The notes beneath the pieces were generated by a model, which saw only the letters and a list, made by a program, of their open reading frames with translations, searched no databases and was not told the DNA's origin. A stretch of DNA of 41,265 nucleotides from Clostridia bacterium. Its GTDB lineage: Bacteria > Bacillota > Clostridia > Saccharofermentanales > Saccharofermentanaceae. Position 1 is the stretch's first letter. Each line of letters begins with the position of its first letter. Positions 7,725 to 16,325 of the stretch are shown piece by piece. The stretch lies in assembly GCA_024403755.1 (NCBI GenBank), contig JAKSRF010000008.1:1-41265 (forward strand). The letters run 5' to 3'. The translations under genes were made by a program, and so were the position numbers.

Positions 7725-8978
7725 GTGAAGAGAGGGATAAAAAGAACAATTCTTGCCTGTACGACTATTGCGACAGTAGCTGTTCCGACATCAGTTTTGC
7801 CGCTTGGTATTTACGGTGACAAGGATGCCTCCAATATAGTTCGTTATGCATATGCCGCAACATATCCTGAAGAAGAATCAACGGAGAATACAGAGGTTCT
7901 TATAGAAGATTGGGCATTGATTTCTGATGAGGAAGAACTTGTTGATGTAAGTAATATGTCAGCGGAACAAGATATATCGAATGATGGTGATTTCACTTCG
8001 GAAGCTGCCGATGAGTGGGTTTCTTTTGCTGATGTTCCGACATATACGGTTGTTCAACAATTTGATGAGTCTGATTTGCCGATTGAATTGTTGGATACTA
8101 CAGTTTTTGCTCCTGATAATACTCAATTTTATATTCTTGTACCGGATTCAATAATAAAGGAATCACCGGATATGAGTTCTGCAACTCTGTGCCCTATCGG
8201 ACAGGGAACCGGTGTTACAAGAATAGGTATCGGTGATACATGGTCGAAGATAAGAACAGAGAGCGGAACAGAGGGATATGTTCTTACTACTTCTATTTCG
8301 GATGAGGTTGTTTGGATACCTATCGATCGCCAGGTTTGGGTTGATGCTGACTCACTGTCTTTGAGAAGTGAAGCTTCAACGGATTGTGAGGTTCTTGCTA
8401 CATTGCCTCATAATGCCAGACTTCGTGCTGTCTCGGTATCTGACAAGTGGTATGAAGTAATAACAGATTCGGGATTAACAGGATTTGTATATATATCATA
8501 TACGACACAGATTGCACCTCCTACTCCTACCCCGGTACCGCGAAGTACAGCTTCAGGCGGTTCAAAGAGTTCGGGCGGTTCAGGAAGTTCCGGAGGCGGA
8601 TCAACACCAAATATAACAGGAGCAAACGGTTCAAGTATTGTAAGTATATGTCAGTCGATGCTTGGTGTTCCATATGTATGGGCCGGTGAATCCAGTTCAG
8701 GTGTCGATTGTTCGGGTCTTGTTGTTTATGCTTACAGACAAATAGGAAAAAGTGTTCCGCATCAGTCAGAATCGATTAAAACCTGTGGATATGGTGTATC
8801 CAGAGATGAAATTCAGCTTGGTGATGTCATTTGTTGGGATACAGGCGGCGGTGCGTGCGGACATGTAGGAATATATGTAGGCGGCGGTCAGGTGATACAT
8901 GCTTCAAATACTCGCGGTGAAGTGTGCTACGGAAGTCTTGATATGATGCCGATTCTTTCAATAAGAAGATTTCTGTAA
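7725..8978 (+). CDS. Secreted SH3-domain NlpC/P60 cell-wall hydrolase
   Basis: A 417-residue exported peptidoglycan hydrolase, expected to cut peptide stems as a gamma-D-glutamyl-diamino-acid endopeptidase. It has a Lys/Arg-rich signal peptide (1 to about 45, ending near AYAA), an acidic spacer, two bacterial SH3 domains (about 130-195 and 205-265), a Pro then Gly/Ser linker (about 268-298), and a C-terminal NlpC/P60 domain. The catalytic triad is visible: Cys329 in GVDCSG, His380 in CGHVGIY and His392 in VIHASN. I start it at GTG 7725 because AAGGAGG (7711-7717) is seven bases upstream; the ATGs at 7707 and 7719 lie before or too near this site. It stands alone between two terminators. Its location next to the Bat-like operon may be incidental. 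Confidence 0.93.
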   Translation: MKRGIKRTILACTTIATVAVPTSVLPLGIYGDKDASNIVRYAYAATYPEEESTENTEVLIEDWALISDEEELVDVSNMSAEQDISNDGDFTSEAADEWVSFADVPTYTVVQQFDESDLPIELLDTTVFAPDNTQFYILVPDSIIKESPDMSSATLCPIGQGTGVTRIGIGDTWSKIRTESGTEGYVLTTSISDEVVWIPIDRQVWVDADSLSLRSEASTDCEVLATLPHNARLRAVSVSDKWYEVITDSGLTGFVYISYTTQIAPPTPTPVPRSTASGGSKSSGGSGSSGGGSTPNITGANGSSIVSICQSMLGVPYVWAGESSSGVDCSGLVVYAYRQIGKSVPHQSESIKTCGYGVSRDEIQLGDVICWDTGGGACGHVGIYVGGGQVIHASNTRGEVCYGSLDMMPILSIRRFL

Positions 8979-9008
8979 TGATAATTGAACGAATATAAAT
9001 TTCATGGA

Positions 9009-9046
9009 AGAGATTTTGCGAAAAGAACGCAGAATCTCTTTTTTTT
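9009..9046 (+). terminator. Terminator of the NlpC/P60 gene
   Basis: A 12-bp stem (9009-9020 with 9028-9039, one G-U pair) around the loop AAAAGAA, followed by an eight-T run (9039-9046). It is a strong intrinsic terminator. Its T run almost abuts the -35 of the next promoter. Confidence 0.95.
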
Positions 9047-9048
9047 GT

Positions 9049-9077
9049 TTGACATTGTTTCAGACTGTTATTATAAT
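9049..9077 (+). promoter_or_regulatory. Consensus promoter of the AEP biosynthesis operon
   Basis: A perfect TTGACA (9049-9054), a 17-base spacer and a perfect TATAAT (9072-9077). Transcription should begin near 9084, giving a leader of roughly 87 bases that contains a small hairpin (TGAATT 9115-9120 with AATTCA 9126-9131). The full consensus suggests strong or constitutive expression of phnW-aepX-aepY. Confidence 0.9.
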
Positions 9078-9170
9078 CACATATGGTACTGTAAAAATGA
9101 ACATGCAGTAGCATTGAATTATTAAAATTCAGCTTTTCGGGAATTAAAATTACAATACAGGAGTTAAAAT

Positions 9171-10295
9171 ATGAACATAAAGAGAAATATTTTATTAAAT
9201 CCGGGTCCTTCTACTACAACCGATACGGTAAAGATGGCACAGATAGTTCCTGACATATGCCCTAGAGAACAGGAATTCGGCGGATTGATGAAGGGCTTGA
9301 GAGAGGACCTTGTGAGAATTGTACACGGTGATTTGGAGAAGTATACATCAGTTCTTTTTTGTGGTTCAGGAACGATTAATATTGATGTTTGTTTGAACTC
9401 TCTCTTGCCTGAAGGAAAGAAGATACTTGTAGTAAACAACGGTGCATACAGCACAAGAGCAGTTGAGATTTGTGAGTTTTACGGAATGCCGCATATAGAT
9501 TTGCAGTTTCCTGTCGACGAACAACCTGACCTTGAAGTTGTGGAAAAGACACTTAAAGAGAATCCTGATATCGCTTTGGTTCATACTACACATAATGAGA
9601 CAGGTACAGGTATATTGAATCCAATCAGAGAGATAGGTGCGCTTGCACATAAATATAATGCGATTTTTACGGTAGATACTACATCTACTTATGCTATGCG
9701 CCCGATTAATATTGAGAAGGACAATATCGATTTTTGTATGGCATCGGCGCAGAAAGGTCTTATGGCCTTTACCGGTCTGTCTTTTGTAGTAGGTAACAGG
9801 GCAATTATTGAGAAGTCAAAGGATTATCCGAAGAGATCTTATTATTGCAATCTGTTCCTTCAGTATGATTATTTTGAGAGAACGGGCGAGATGCATTTTA
9901 CTCCTCCTGTACAGACCATATATGCTACTATTCAGGCGCTGAAGGAGTATTGGGCAGAGGGCGAAGAAGCTAAGTGGGCAAGACATACCAGAGTATTCAA
10001 TGCTATACATGAAGGCTTGGACAAACTTGGCTTTAAGGATGTTATTAAAAGAGAGTTACAGTCAGGACTTGTAGTATCAGTTATTTATCCTGATGATGCT
10101 AACTGGGATTTTATGAAGGTACATGATTTTTGTTATGAACGTGGATTTACGATTTATCCGGGTAAGATTTCTACAACAAATACGTTCAGACTTTGCGCAC
10201 TCGGTGCAATTGATGAAGACGATATCCAAGCATTTTTTAAAGTCTTTGAAGAAGCTTTGAGAACATATAATATTGCAATTCCGGCAAAATATTAA
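9171..10295 (+). CDS. phnW: 2-aminoethylphosphonate--pyruvate transaminase
   Basis: A 374-residue class V PLP aminotransferase of the PhnW family, full length. The N-terminal LLNPGPSTTT motif, the substrate region around GSGTINIDVCLNSLLP, the HTTHNETGTG loop, and the PLP-binding lysine (Lys195 in SAQKGLM) are all present. PhnW interconverts phosphonoacetaldehyde and 2-aminoethylphosphonate (AEP) with alanine/pyruvate. It is often catabolic, paired with PhnX, but here PEP mutase and phosphonopyruvate decarboxylase follow directly, so it should run in the biosynthetic direction as the last step to AEP. The start at ATG 9171 has AGGAG at 9159-9163. It is the first gene after a perfect promoter. 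No phnX is present in the window. Confidence 0.93.
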   Translation: MNIKRNILLNPGPSTTTDTVKMAQIVPDICPREQEFGGLMKGLREDLVRIVHGDLEKYTSVLFCGSGTINIDVCLNSLLPEGKKILVVNNGAYSTRAVEICEFYGMPHIDLQFPVDEQPDLEVVEKTLKENPDIALVHTTHNETGTGILNPIREIGALAHKYNAIFTVDTTSTYAMRPINIEKDNIDFCMASAQKGLMAFTGLSFVVGNRAIIEKSKDYPKRSYYCNLFLQYDYFERTGEMHFTPPVQTIYATIQALKEYWAEGEEAKWARHTRVFNAIHEGLDKLGFKDVIKRELQSGLVVSVIYPDDANWDFMKVHDFCYERGFTIYPGKISTTNTFRLCALGAIDEDDIQAFFKVFEEALRTYNIAIPAKY

Positions 10296-10314
10296 TAAAT
10301 ATAATGAGGTGAAT

Positions 10315-11610
10315 ATGAGCACAGTTTATACTTGTTTTACAACGGATGTTATTCATGAAGGTCATATGAATATTATTAATGAGGCTAAGAAGTACGGAGA
10401 AGTTATCGTAGGCGTGCTTTCTGATGAGGCCATGGTTAAATTTGACCGTTTTCCTACTATTTCATTTAACGAACGATTTGAGATGATTAAAGCTATTCCT
10501 GAAGTGGATCATGTAATTGTTCAATCCGAGATTATGTATGATGAAGTAATAGCAGAATTGAAGCCGGATTATGTTATTCATGGTGATAACTGGTTATCCG
10601 GACCTACCAAAGCCATCAGAGATAATGTTGAGAAGCTTCTTGGTGAGTACGGCGGAAAGATTATTGATGTTCCGTATACTTTCAGTGAGAATGTTAAGCA
10701 TGTTGACGATAAAATGAAAGAGAAGCTTGCTATGCCTGAGTTCAGACGTAAGAGACTTCGTCAGTTGCTTAAAATAAGACCGGTAGTAAAGGCTATTGAG
10801 GTTCACAGCGGATTAACCGGACTTATCGCTGAGAAAACCGTAGTAGAACATGAGGGTAAGCTTGATCAGTTTGATGCAATGTGGATATCATCGCTTTGCG
10901 ATTCAACAGCCAAGGGTAAGCCGGATATTGAGCTTGTCGATATGACCAGCCGTTTCAGAACAATTGAGGATGTAACGGAGGTAACAACCAAACCTATTAT
11001 TTTTGACGGTGATACAGGCGGACTTACAGAGCATTTTGTTTATACGGTAAGAAGCCTTGAGAGAATGGGAGTATCTGCGGTAATAATTGAGGATAAGACA
11101 GGTCTCAAGAAGAATTCTTTGTTTGGTACGGAAGTAAAACAAACACAGGATACAATTGAGAATTTCTCTGCAAAGATAGCAGCCGGTAAGAAGGTTCAGC
11201 TTACGGATGATTTTATGATTATTGCCAGAATCGAGAGCCTGATTCTTGAACAAGGTATGGAAGATGCGCTTAACAGAGCCAGAGCGTTTGTTAAAGCGGG
11301 TGCTGACGGTATTATGATTCACAGCCGTAAAAAGGATCCTGCCGAGATTCTTGAATTTTGTGATAAATTCAGAAGCGAAGATAAGGTGACACCGATTGTT
11401 GTTGTTCCTTCATCCTTTAATGTTATTACTGAGGAGGAATTGGGTGAGCATGGTGCAAATATTGTAATCTATGCTAACCAGCTAACAAGAAGTGCATTTC
11501 CTGCAATGGAAGAGACAGCTAAGGATATTCTTCGTCATCACCGTGCAAAAGAGGTTGATGACAGACTTATGCCTATTAAAGAAATAATTTCACTTATTGA
11601 TACATTGTAA
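10315..11610 (+). CDS. aepX: Phosphoenolpyruvate mutase with N-terminal cytidylyltransferase-like domain
   Basis: 431 residues in two domains. Residues 1 to about 135 form a cytidylyltransferase-like fold with the HxGH nucleotide motif (H14-E-G-H17) but no recognisable ISTT-type second signature. Residues 155-431 are PEP mutase of the isocitrate lyase superfamily, with the diagnostic EDK (259-261) followed by KKNS. The mutase makes the C-P bond by converting PEP to phosphonopyruvate, the committed step of phosphonate synthesis. I start at ATG 10315 behind GAGGTG (10306-10311); an in-frame TTG at 10273 lies inside phnW and has no site. It is 19 bases after phnW and is followed by the decarboxylase that pulls the unfavourable mutase reaction forward. 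The N-terminal domain may be structural or may activate a product. Confidence 0.94.
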   Translation: MSTVYTCFTTDVIHEGHMNIINEAKKYGEVIVGVLSDEAMVKFDRFPTISFNERFEMIKAIPEVDHVIVQSEIMYDEVIAELKPDYVIHGDNWLSGPTKAIRDNVEKLLGEYGGKIIDVPYTFSENVKHVDDKMKEKLAMPEFRRKRLRQLLKIRPVVKAIEVHSGLTGLIAEKTVVEHEGKLDQFDAMWISSLCDSTAKGKPDIELVDMTSRFRTIEDVTEVTTKPIIFDGDTGGLTEHFVYTVRSLERMGVSAVIIEDKTGLKKNSLFGTEVKQTQDTIENFSAKIAAGKKVQLTDDFMIIARIESLILEQGMEDALNRARAFVKAGADGIMIHSRKKDPAEILEFCDKFRSEDKVTPIVVVPSSFNVITEEELGEHGANIVIYANQLTRSAFPAMEETAKDILRHHRAKEVDDRLMPIKEIISLIDTL

Positions 11611-11625
11611 TTGGGGAGAAATGTC

Positions 11626-12747
11626 ATGAAGGTTGAGAAATTAGTCGAGATAATCGGTTCGGATTTTTATGCCGGGGTTCCGGATTCACAGCTTAAATCA
11701 TTATGTAATTACTTAATGAATGAGTATGGTATTGATTCAAAGCACCATGTGATAGCTGCTAATGAAGGTAATTGTGTGGCTCTTGCCGCAGGCTACCATC
11801 TTGCGACCGGTAAGGTTCCTGTTGTATATATGCAGAACAGCGGTGAAGGCAATATCATAAATCCGGTGGCTTCGCTTTTGAATGATAAAGTATATGCCAT
11901 TCCGATGGTATTTATTGTCGGTTGGCGCGGTGAACCGGGAATTCATGATGAGCCACAGCATATCTATCAGGGAGAAGTTACGATAAAACTTCTCGAGGAT
12001 ATGGGAATAAAGTCTTTTGCCATAGGCAAGGATACAACAGATGAAGAAGTAGCTTCAGTGATGGAGGATTACAAAAAGGTTTTGGCAGAGGGCAAGGATG
12101 TCGCATTTGTAATTCGTAAAGGTGCTATTTCTTACGAGGGTAAGGTTAAGTATTCAAATGAAAATAAGCTTACCAGAGAAGAGATTATTCAGCATATTGT
12201 TAAGGTAACAGGTGAGGACCCGATTATCAGTACAACCGGAAAAGCAAGTCGTGAGTTATTTGAGACTCGTGTTGCAAACGGTCAGAGTCACAAATATGAT
12301 TTTCTTACTGTAGGCTCAATGGGCCATTCTTCTTCAATAGCCTTGGGTGTTGCCGTAAATAAACCGGATACCAAGGTTTGGTGTGTAGACGGAGACGGAG
12401 CACTTCTTATGCACATGGGTTCGATGGCTGTTCTTGGTGCTAATTCACCTGAGAATATGGTTCATATAGTTATCAATAACGGTGCACACGAGACAGTCGG
12501 AGGTATGCCTACGGTTGCTTCTAAGCTTGATATTGTTGCAATTGCAAAGGCTTGCGGATATCCATATGCGGTAAGTGTTGATTCTTTTGACGACCTTGAC
12601 CGTGAATTGGTTGCGGCCAAATCCCGTAAAATGTTGAGCCTCATCGAAGTTAAGTGTTCTATCGGGGCAAGGGAAGATTTGGGTCGTCCTACCACTACTG
12701 CAATTGAAAATAAGAAGAATTTTATGGAATATCTCACAGAGCTGTGA
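11626..12747 (+). CDS. aepY: Phosphonopyruvate decarboxylase
   Basis: A 373-residue thiamine-diphosphate enzyme that converts phosphonopyruvate to phosphonoacetaldehyde and CO2. The N-terminal part has the substrate/PP-domain sequence FYAGVPDSQLK and the glutamate-bearing HVIAANEGNCVALAAGYH. The C-terminal part has the ThDP-Mg motif GDG (256-258) and the closing NN (284-285). Length and motifs fit Ppd/AepY, not sulfopyruvate decarboxylase, and the neighbours settle the substrate. ATG 11626 is preceded by GGGGAGA (11613-11619); a TTG at 11611 overlaps this site and is rejected. It sits 15 bases after aepX in the same operon. Confidence 0.95.
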   Translation: MKVEKLVEIIGSDFYAGVPDSQLKSLCNYLMNEYGIDSKHHVIAANEGNCVALAAGYHLATGKVPVVYMQNSGEGNIINPVASLLNDKVYAIPMVFIVGWRGEPGIHDEPQHIYQGEVTIKLLEDMGIKSFAIGKDTTDEEVASVMEDYKKVLAEGKDVAFVIRKGAISYEGKVKYSNENKLTREEIIQHIVKVTGEDPIISTTGKASRELFETRVANGQSHKYDFLTVGSMGHSSSIALGVAVNKPDTKVWCVDGDGALLMHMGSMAVLGANSPENMVHIVINNGAHETVGGMPTVASKLDIVAIAKACGYPYAVSVDSFDDLDRELVAAKSRKMLSLIEVKCSIGAREDLGRPTTTAIENKKNFMEYLTEL

Positions 12748-12772
12748 TTTTTTCTCCTCGAAAATGGGCATT

Positions 12773-12808
12773 CCGTAATTTGACTTGTTTGTTACGGGTT
12801 TGTATAAT
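12773..12808 (+). promoter_or_regulatory. Internal promoter with overlapping palindrome (candidate operator)
   Basis: TTGACT (12780-12785) and TATAAT (12803-12808) are separated by 17 bases, a near-perfect promoter for the nucleotidyltransferase and permease genes. A perfect inverted repeat CCGTAA (12773-12778) and TTACGG (12792-12797), with a 13-base centre, encloses the -35 box. A dimer bound there would block RNA polymerase. The downstream product begins with a winged-helix domain, so autoregulation is possible. The gap contains no convincing terminator, so read-through from aepY is also likely. Confidence 0.7.
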
Positions 12809-12850
12809 GATTTTTACGTGATTTTTTTGTTTCTTGTGGAGGGGGCAATT

Positions 12851-13741
12851 ATGGATTTTACTCGTAAGCAATTTGATGTTCTTCAGGCTTTGGCTGTTTC
12901 AGGTTCCAAAATGTCTCAGCGTGAACTGGCCGATGTAACAAAACATTCACTCGGTACAATTAATTCTATTGTTAAGGAATTGACGACAGAAGGCTATATT
13001 TCAGAGAATAGCATTACCGCCAAGGGTATAGATGCACTCGAGCCTTATCGTGCCAAGAGAGCAGTATTTATAGCTGCCGGCTTCGGTTCAAGAATGGTTC
13101 CGATTACACTTAATACTCCTAAGCCGTTGGTACGTGTTAACGGTCAGAGAATCATTGACGGCCTTATCGATGCTTGTCTTAAAGCAGATGTAGAAGAAAT
13201 ATATATTGTAAGAGGATATCTTGGTGAGCAGTTTGACCAGCTCTTGTATAAGTATCCAATGATTAAATTTATTGATAATCCTTTGTATAATGAGGCAAAT
13301 AACATCTCTTCTTCACTTTTGGCTAAAGATTTATTGTGCAGAAGTTATGTTTTCGAGGCAGATTTACTTATAAGCAATCCTGAAATAATAACAAAGTATC
13401 ACTACACATCTGATTTCCTCGGAATAAAGGTAGACAGAACCGACGATTGGTGTTTTATTACCAAGAACGGAATTATTAAGGAAGAGAAAGTCGGAGGTTT
13501 GGATTGTTGGCAGATGGTCGGAATCTCATATTGGAATGAGGAAGACGGAAAGAAGCTTTCCAAAGATATTCCTGAAGCTTTCGCACTTCCGGGCGGTAAG
13601 GAAAACTATTGGGAACAGGTTCCGCTCGTTGTATTTAAAGATAAGTACGAAGTGTTTGTCAGAGAGTGTGTAGCAAGTGACATAATTGAAATTGACACTT
13701 TTAAGGAACTTAAGGCTATTGATAAGACTTATGATGTCTGA
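12851..13741 (+). CDS. Winged-helix / LicC-like nucleotidyltransferase fusion (candidate CTP:AEP cytidylyltransferase)
   Basis: 296 residues. Residues 1 to about 66 form a MarR-like winged helix (QRELADVTKHSLGTINSIVKEL as recognition region, then TEGYI wing). Residues 69-296 are a sugar-nucleotidyltransferase fold of the LicC type, with the signature AAGFGSRMVPITLNTPKPLV at 76-95, an NNISSSLLAKD motif and an acidic EADLLI metal site. LicC makes CDP-choline from phosphocholine, but no choline kinase is nearby, and three AEP genes precede it. The best inference is CMP-AEP formation, the PntC-type activation step. I start at ATG 12851 behind GGAGGGGG (12838-12845), 22 codons inside the longest frame. 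An independent promoter with a palindrome lies just upstream. Confidence 0.82.
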   Translation: MDFTRKQFDVLQALAVSGSKMSQRELADVTKHSLGTINSIVKELTTEGYISENSITAKGIDALEPYRAKRAVFIAAGFGSRMVPITLNTPKPLVRVNGQRIIDGLIDACLKADVEEIYIVRGYLGEQFDQLLYKYPMIKFIDNPLYNEANNISSSLLAKDLLCRSYVFEADLLISNPEIITKYHYTSDFLGIKVDRTDDWCFITKNGIIKEEKVGGLDCWQMVGISYWNEEDGKKLSKDIPEAFALPGGKENYWEQVPLVVFKDKYEVFVRECVASDIIEIDTFKELKAIDKTYDV

Positions 13742-13755
13742 TAGGAGAAATAATT

Positions 13756-15237
13756 ATGTCTGCTAAGAAAGAAAACAGTAATCAGGAGGGACTTCAGCGT
13801 CAGTTGAACCCGATTCATGTTTGGGCTATTGCGTTCGGTTGTATTATCGGTTGGGGATCCTTTATTAATCCGGGTAAGAAGTTTTTGCCTAATTCAGGTG
13901 TTGCAGGTACCGCAGTTGCAATGCTTATGGGTGCACTTGTAATGATAATAATTGCATTCAGTTATGCATATATGGTTCCAAAGTATCCGAAAGCAGGCGG
14001 TGAGTTTACCTTTACCAAGATGTGTTACGGTAATACACCGGCTTATATATGCGGTTGGTTTCTTGTTGCTGCATATCTTACAAATGTTCCTATGAATTCA
14101 ACGGCTATCGGTCTTATTGTTGACGGTCTTGACGGAAGTAAGGATATTTTAAAATTCGGTTTTCACTATACCATAGCGGGTTTTGATGTTTATATGGGTG
14201 AGATGATTCTTGCCATGTTCATTCTTATTTTGTTTGCTGTTTTTAATACAAGAGGTGTAAAGGTAGCGGGAACTGTTCAGACAATTCTTGCGGTATTGCT
14301 GGGTGTTTCCGTATTTACTTTGACAATTGCTGCAGTTATCAGTTCAAAAACTTCAATAGCCAATCTGGCACCATGGTGGGGCTTTAACAAATCCGAAGCT
14401 GTTGCAGCATATACGAACGGTGCGTACACATCAATTGATCAATTTTCTAAGGGCGGTACTGTCGGAATAGTATCGAGTGTATTGGCTACATTTGCCATAG
14501 CACCTTGGGCTTTCGTAGGTTTTGACACTATTCCTCAGGCTGCGGAGGAATTCAAATTTTCCTATAAGAAAGTCAGCTTTATTATGATAGTTGCTATTAT
14601 TTTCGGATGCTTTGTTTATACGGCAAATAATACAATTGCAGCAGCAGCGCTTGCAGATTGGCCTGACTTAATTGTCGAGAGTTCTTCGACACCGTGGCTT
14701 CTTTTGACAGCTGCAGAAGTTCTTCTCGGTACACCGGGTAAGATTCTTGTCGGTGTTGCCGTTTCCAGTGCAGTATTATCAGGTATCATGGGCTTCTATA
14801 TGGCTTCTTCAAGACTTATGTATTCAATGAGCCGAGACGGATATCTTCCGAAGTTCTTTGGTGTTATTGATGAGAAGTACAAGACACCTAAGAATGCTAT
14901 GATGTTCTGTATGATAGTATCATTGTCCGGACCGATTCTCGGAAGAGAAGCTCTCGGATGGTTTGTTGATATGTCTGCAATCGGTGCTTCTATCGGATAT
15001 GGCTTTACTTGTCTTGCTACATTGACAACACTTAAGCGTGACGGTGATGGTTCGTCCTTCCTCAAGGCAATGGCTGTTTTAGGTGCAATATTCTCTGCTT
15101 GCTTTATGATTTTGCAGTTAGTACCGATTCCTGGCTTGGAGGGTGTTCATTTCTGTAAGGAATCATATATAATGCTTCTTGTATGGGTTGTTCTCGGTGG
15201 CATTTTTTATCTTAAGCAACGAAAGAATTTTAAGTAA
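13756..15237 (+). CDS. APC-superfamily permease
   Basis: A 493-residue membrane protein with about 12 hydrophobic segments and the APC-family start (AFGCIIGWGSF in TM1, followed by PKYPKAGGEFTF). Members exchange or import amino acids, amines and related compounds. It lies 14 bases after the nucleotidyltransferase gene, with a GGAG site, and so is in the AEP operon. The substrate cannot be read from the sequence. In licABC-type loci a permease imports choline, so this one might bring in an amine or AEP-like head group; alternatively it supplies alanine for PhnW. It is full length with no sign of damage. Confidence 0.85.
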   Translation: MSAKKENSNQEGLQRQLNPIHVWAIAFGCIIGWGSFINPGKKFLPNSGVAGTAVAMLMGALVMIIIAFSYAYMVPKYPKAGGEFTFTKMCYGNTPAYICGWFLVAAYLTNVPMNSTAIGLIVDGLDGSKDILKFGFHYTIAGFDVYMGEMILAMFILILFAVFNTRGVKVAGTVQTILAVLLGVSVFTLTIAAVISSKTSIANLAPWWGFNKSEAVAAYTNGAYTSIDQFSKGGTVGIVSSVLATFAIAPWAFVGFDTIPQAAEEFKFSYKKVSFIMIVAIIFGCFVYTANNTIAAAALADWPDLIVESSSTPWLLLTAAEVLLGTPGKILVGVAVSSAVLSGIMGFYMASSRLMYSMSRDGYLPKFFGVIDEKYKTPKNAMMFCMIVSLSGPILGREALGWFVDMSAIGASIGYGFTCLATLTTLKRDGDGSSFLKAMAVLGAIFSACFMILQLVPIPGLEGVHFCKESYIMLLVWVVLGGIFYLKQRKNFK

Positions 15238-15265
15238 TTTGTTTTTTTGAGGATTGTTCTTTTGT

Positions 15266-16309
15266 ATGGGGAATCTGGGAATATCAGTCAAACGTGATGT
15301 TGGTGTGGATATAGCTAAAGGCATAGGAATAATTCTTGTCGTATGGGCACATGCGGTTGGACCTTTGACCTCCTATATAGACCAATTTCATATGCCGTTT
15401 TTCTTTTTTATTTCCGGATTATTGTATCGCGGCAGAGACCGTAAAGTGGCTGACTATACGCTCCGCAAATTGAAGGCATTGCTGTTACCGTTTTGGTGGT
15501 GGAATTTTTTAATGTATCCGTTGTTCTTCTTTTTGTACTATCGGGGAGCCTATAGCGTACAGACTGCACTGAAAGAAATTTTGGAAATAGTTTTTACGGT
15601 ATCGAAAGTACCTTTTTTGGGTGCAACTTGGTTTTTACCGGCATTGTTTTGGTGCAGCGTTATTGTGCACATCGTTTTGCATATTCTTCCGGATAATTTT
15701 AAATGTGATTTGTTGGTTTTGTTTGCCGGTGCCGGAATTATGTTAATAGGAATGAATTACACTTTACCTTACAGAATCAGTCGTGTTTTAGTTTGTTCAT
15801 TCTTTTATATTAGCGGGTATTTCTATAATCGATACATAAACAAAAAAATATCGAGAAAAAGTAAAAATATACTTGCTGTTATTGCCGGTGTTGCTTTTGC
15901 ATTTATCGGTACTGTTAACAGTGTGGATTTGGGCGGTAATGTCTACAAGTTCAAATCTTTATATATAATCGGTGCACTGTGCGCAACTTTTTGTATTTTG
16001 CGGTTATCTGCTTTATTATCCGAATGTAGGGTAATATCGAGATTTATTAATCATGTTGCATATTTGGGTGCAAATTCAATAGACATATTAATATGGCAGT
16101 TCCTGGCTTTTAGGTTGACTATTATGATACAGATAATTATCGATAAACTTCCGTTATCAACGCTGACAGCTTTCCCGATATACGATGGAACAGGATTTTG
16201 GTGGTTTATCTATATTCTGGCGGGAATATACGGATCTTTATTGTGGACTTATATTCTTAAACACAATCCTTTAAGCAAGCAAATGAAAAAACTTTATATG
16301 ATACGATAG
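15266..16309 (+). CDS. Acyltransferase 3 family membrane protein
   Basis: 347 residues with about ten membrane segments and the family motifs of integral membrane O-acyltransferases: DIAKGIGIILVVWAHA with the essential His near residue 29, and FHMPFFFFISGLLYRGR near 45-61. Such proteins usually put acetyl or other acyl groups on surface polysaccharides. ATG 15266 is chosen because GAGGA (15249-15253) is 12 bases upstream, while the TTG at 15254 directly abuts the site. It follows the permease by 28 bases without a terminator, linking the AEP cassette to the polysaccharide locus. The sugar target is unknown. Confidence 0.85.
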   Translation: MGNLGISVKRDVGVDIAKGIGIILVVWAHAVGPLTSYIDQFHMPFFFFISGLLYRGRDRKVADYTLRKLKALLLPFWWWNFLMYPLFFFLYYRGAYSVQTALKEILEIVFTVSKVPFLGATWFLPALFWCSVIVHIVLHILPDNFKCDLLVLFAGAGIMLIGMNYTLPYRISRVLVCSFFYISGYFYNRYINKKISRKSKNILAVIAGVAFAFIGTVNSVDLGGNVYKFKSLYIIGALCATFCILRLSALLSECRVISRFINHVAYLGANSIDILIWQFLAFRLTIMIQIIIDKLPLSTLTAFPIYDGTGFWWFIYILAGIYGSLLWTYILKHNPLSKQMKKLYMIR

Positions 16310-16325
16310 AAGGTAAGCTGCAGAT

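Noticed and set aside
9171..10295. PhnW as part of an AEP degradation pathway
   Set aside because: No phosphonoacetaldehyde hydrolase is present and the gene is directly followed by PEP mutase and phosphonopyruvate decarboxylase.
12851..13741. Assignment of the LicC-like protein as a choline-phosphate cytidylyltransferase
   Set aside because: No choline kinase is nearby and the gene follows the complete AEP pathway, so CMP-AEP synthesis is more likely, although not proven.
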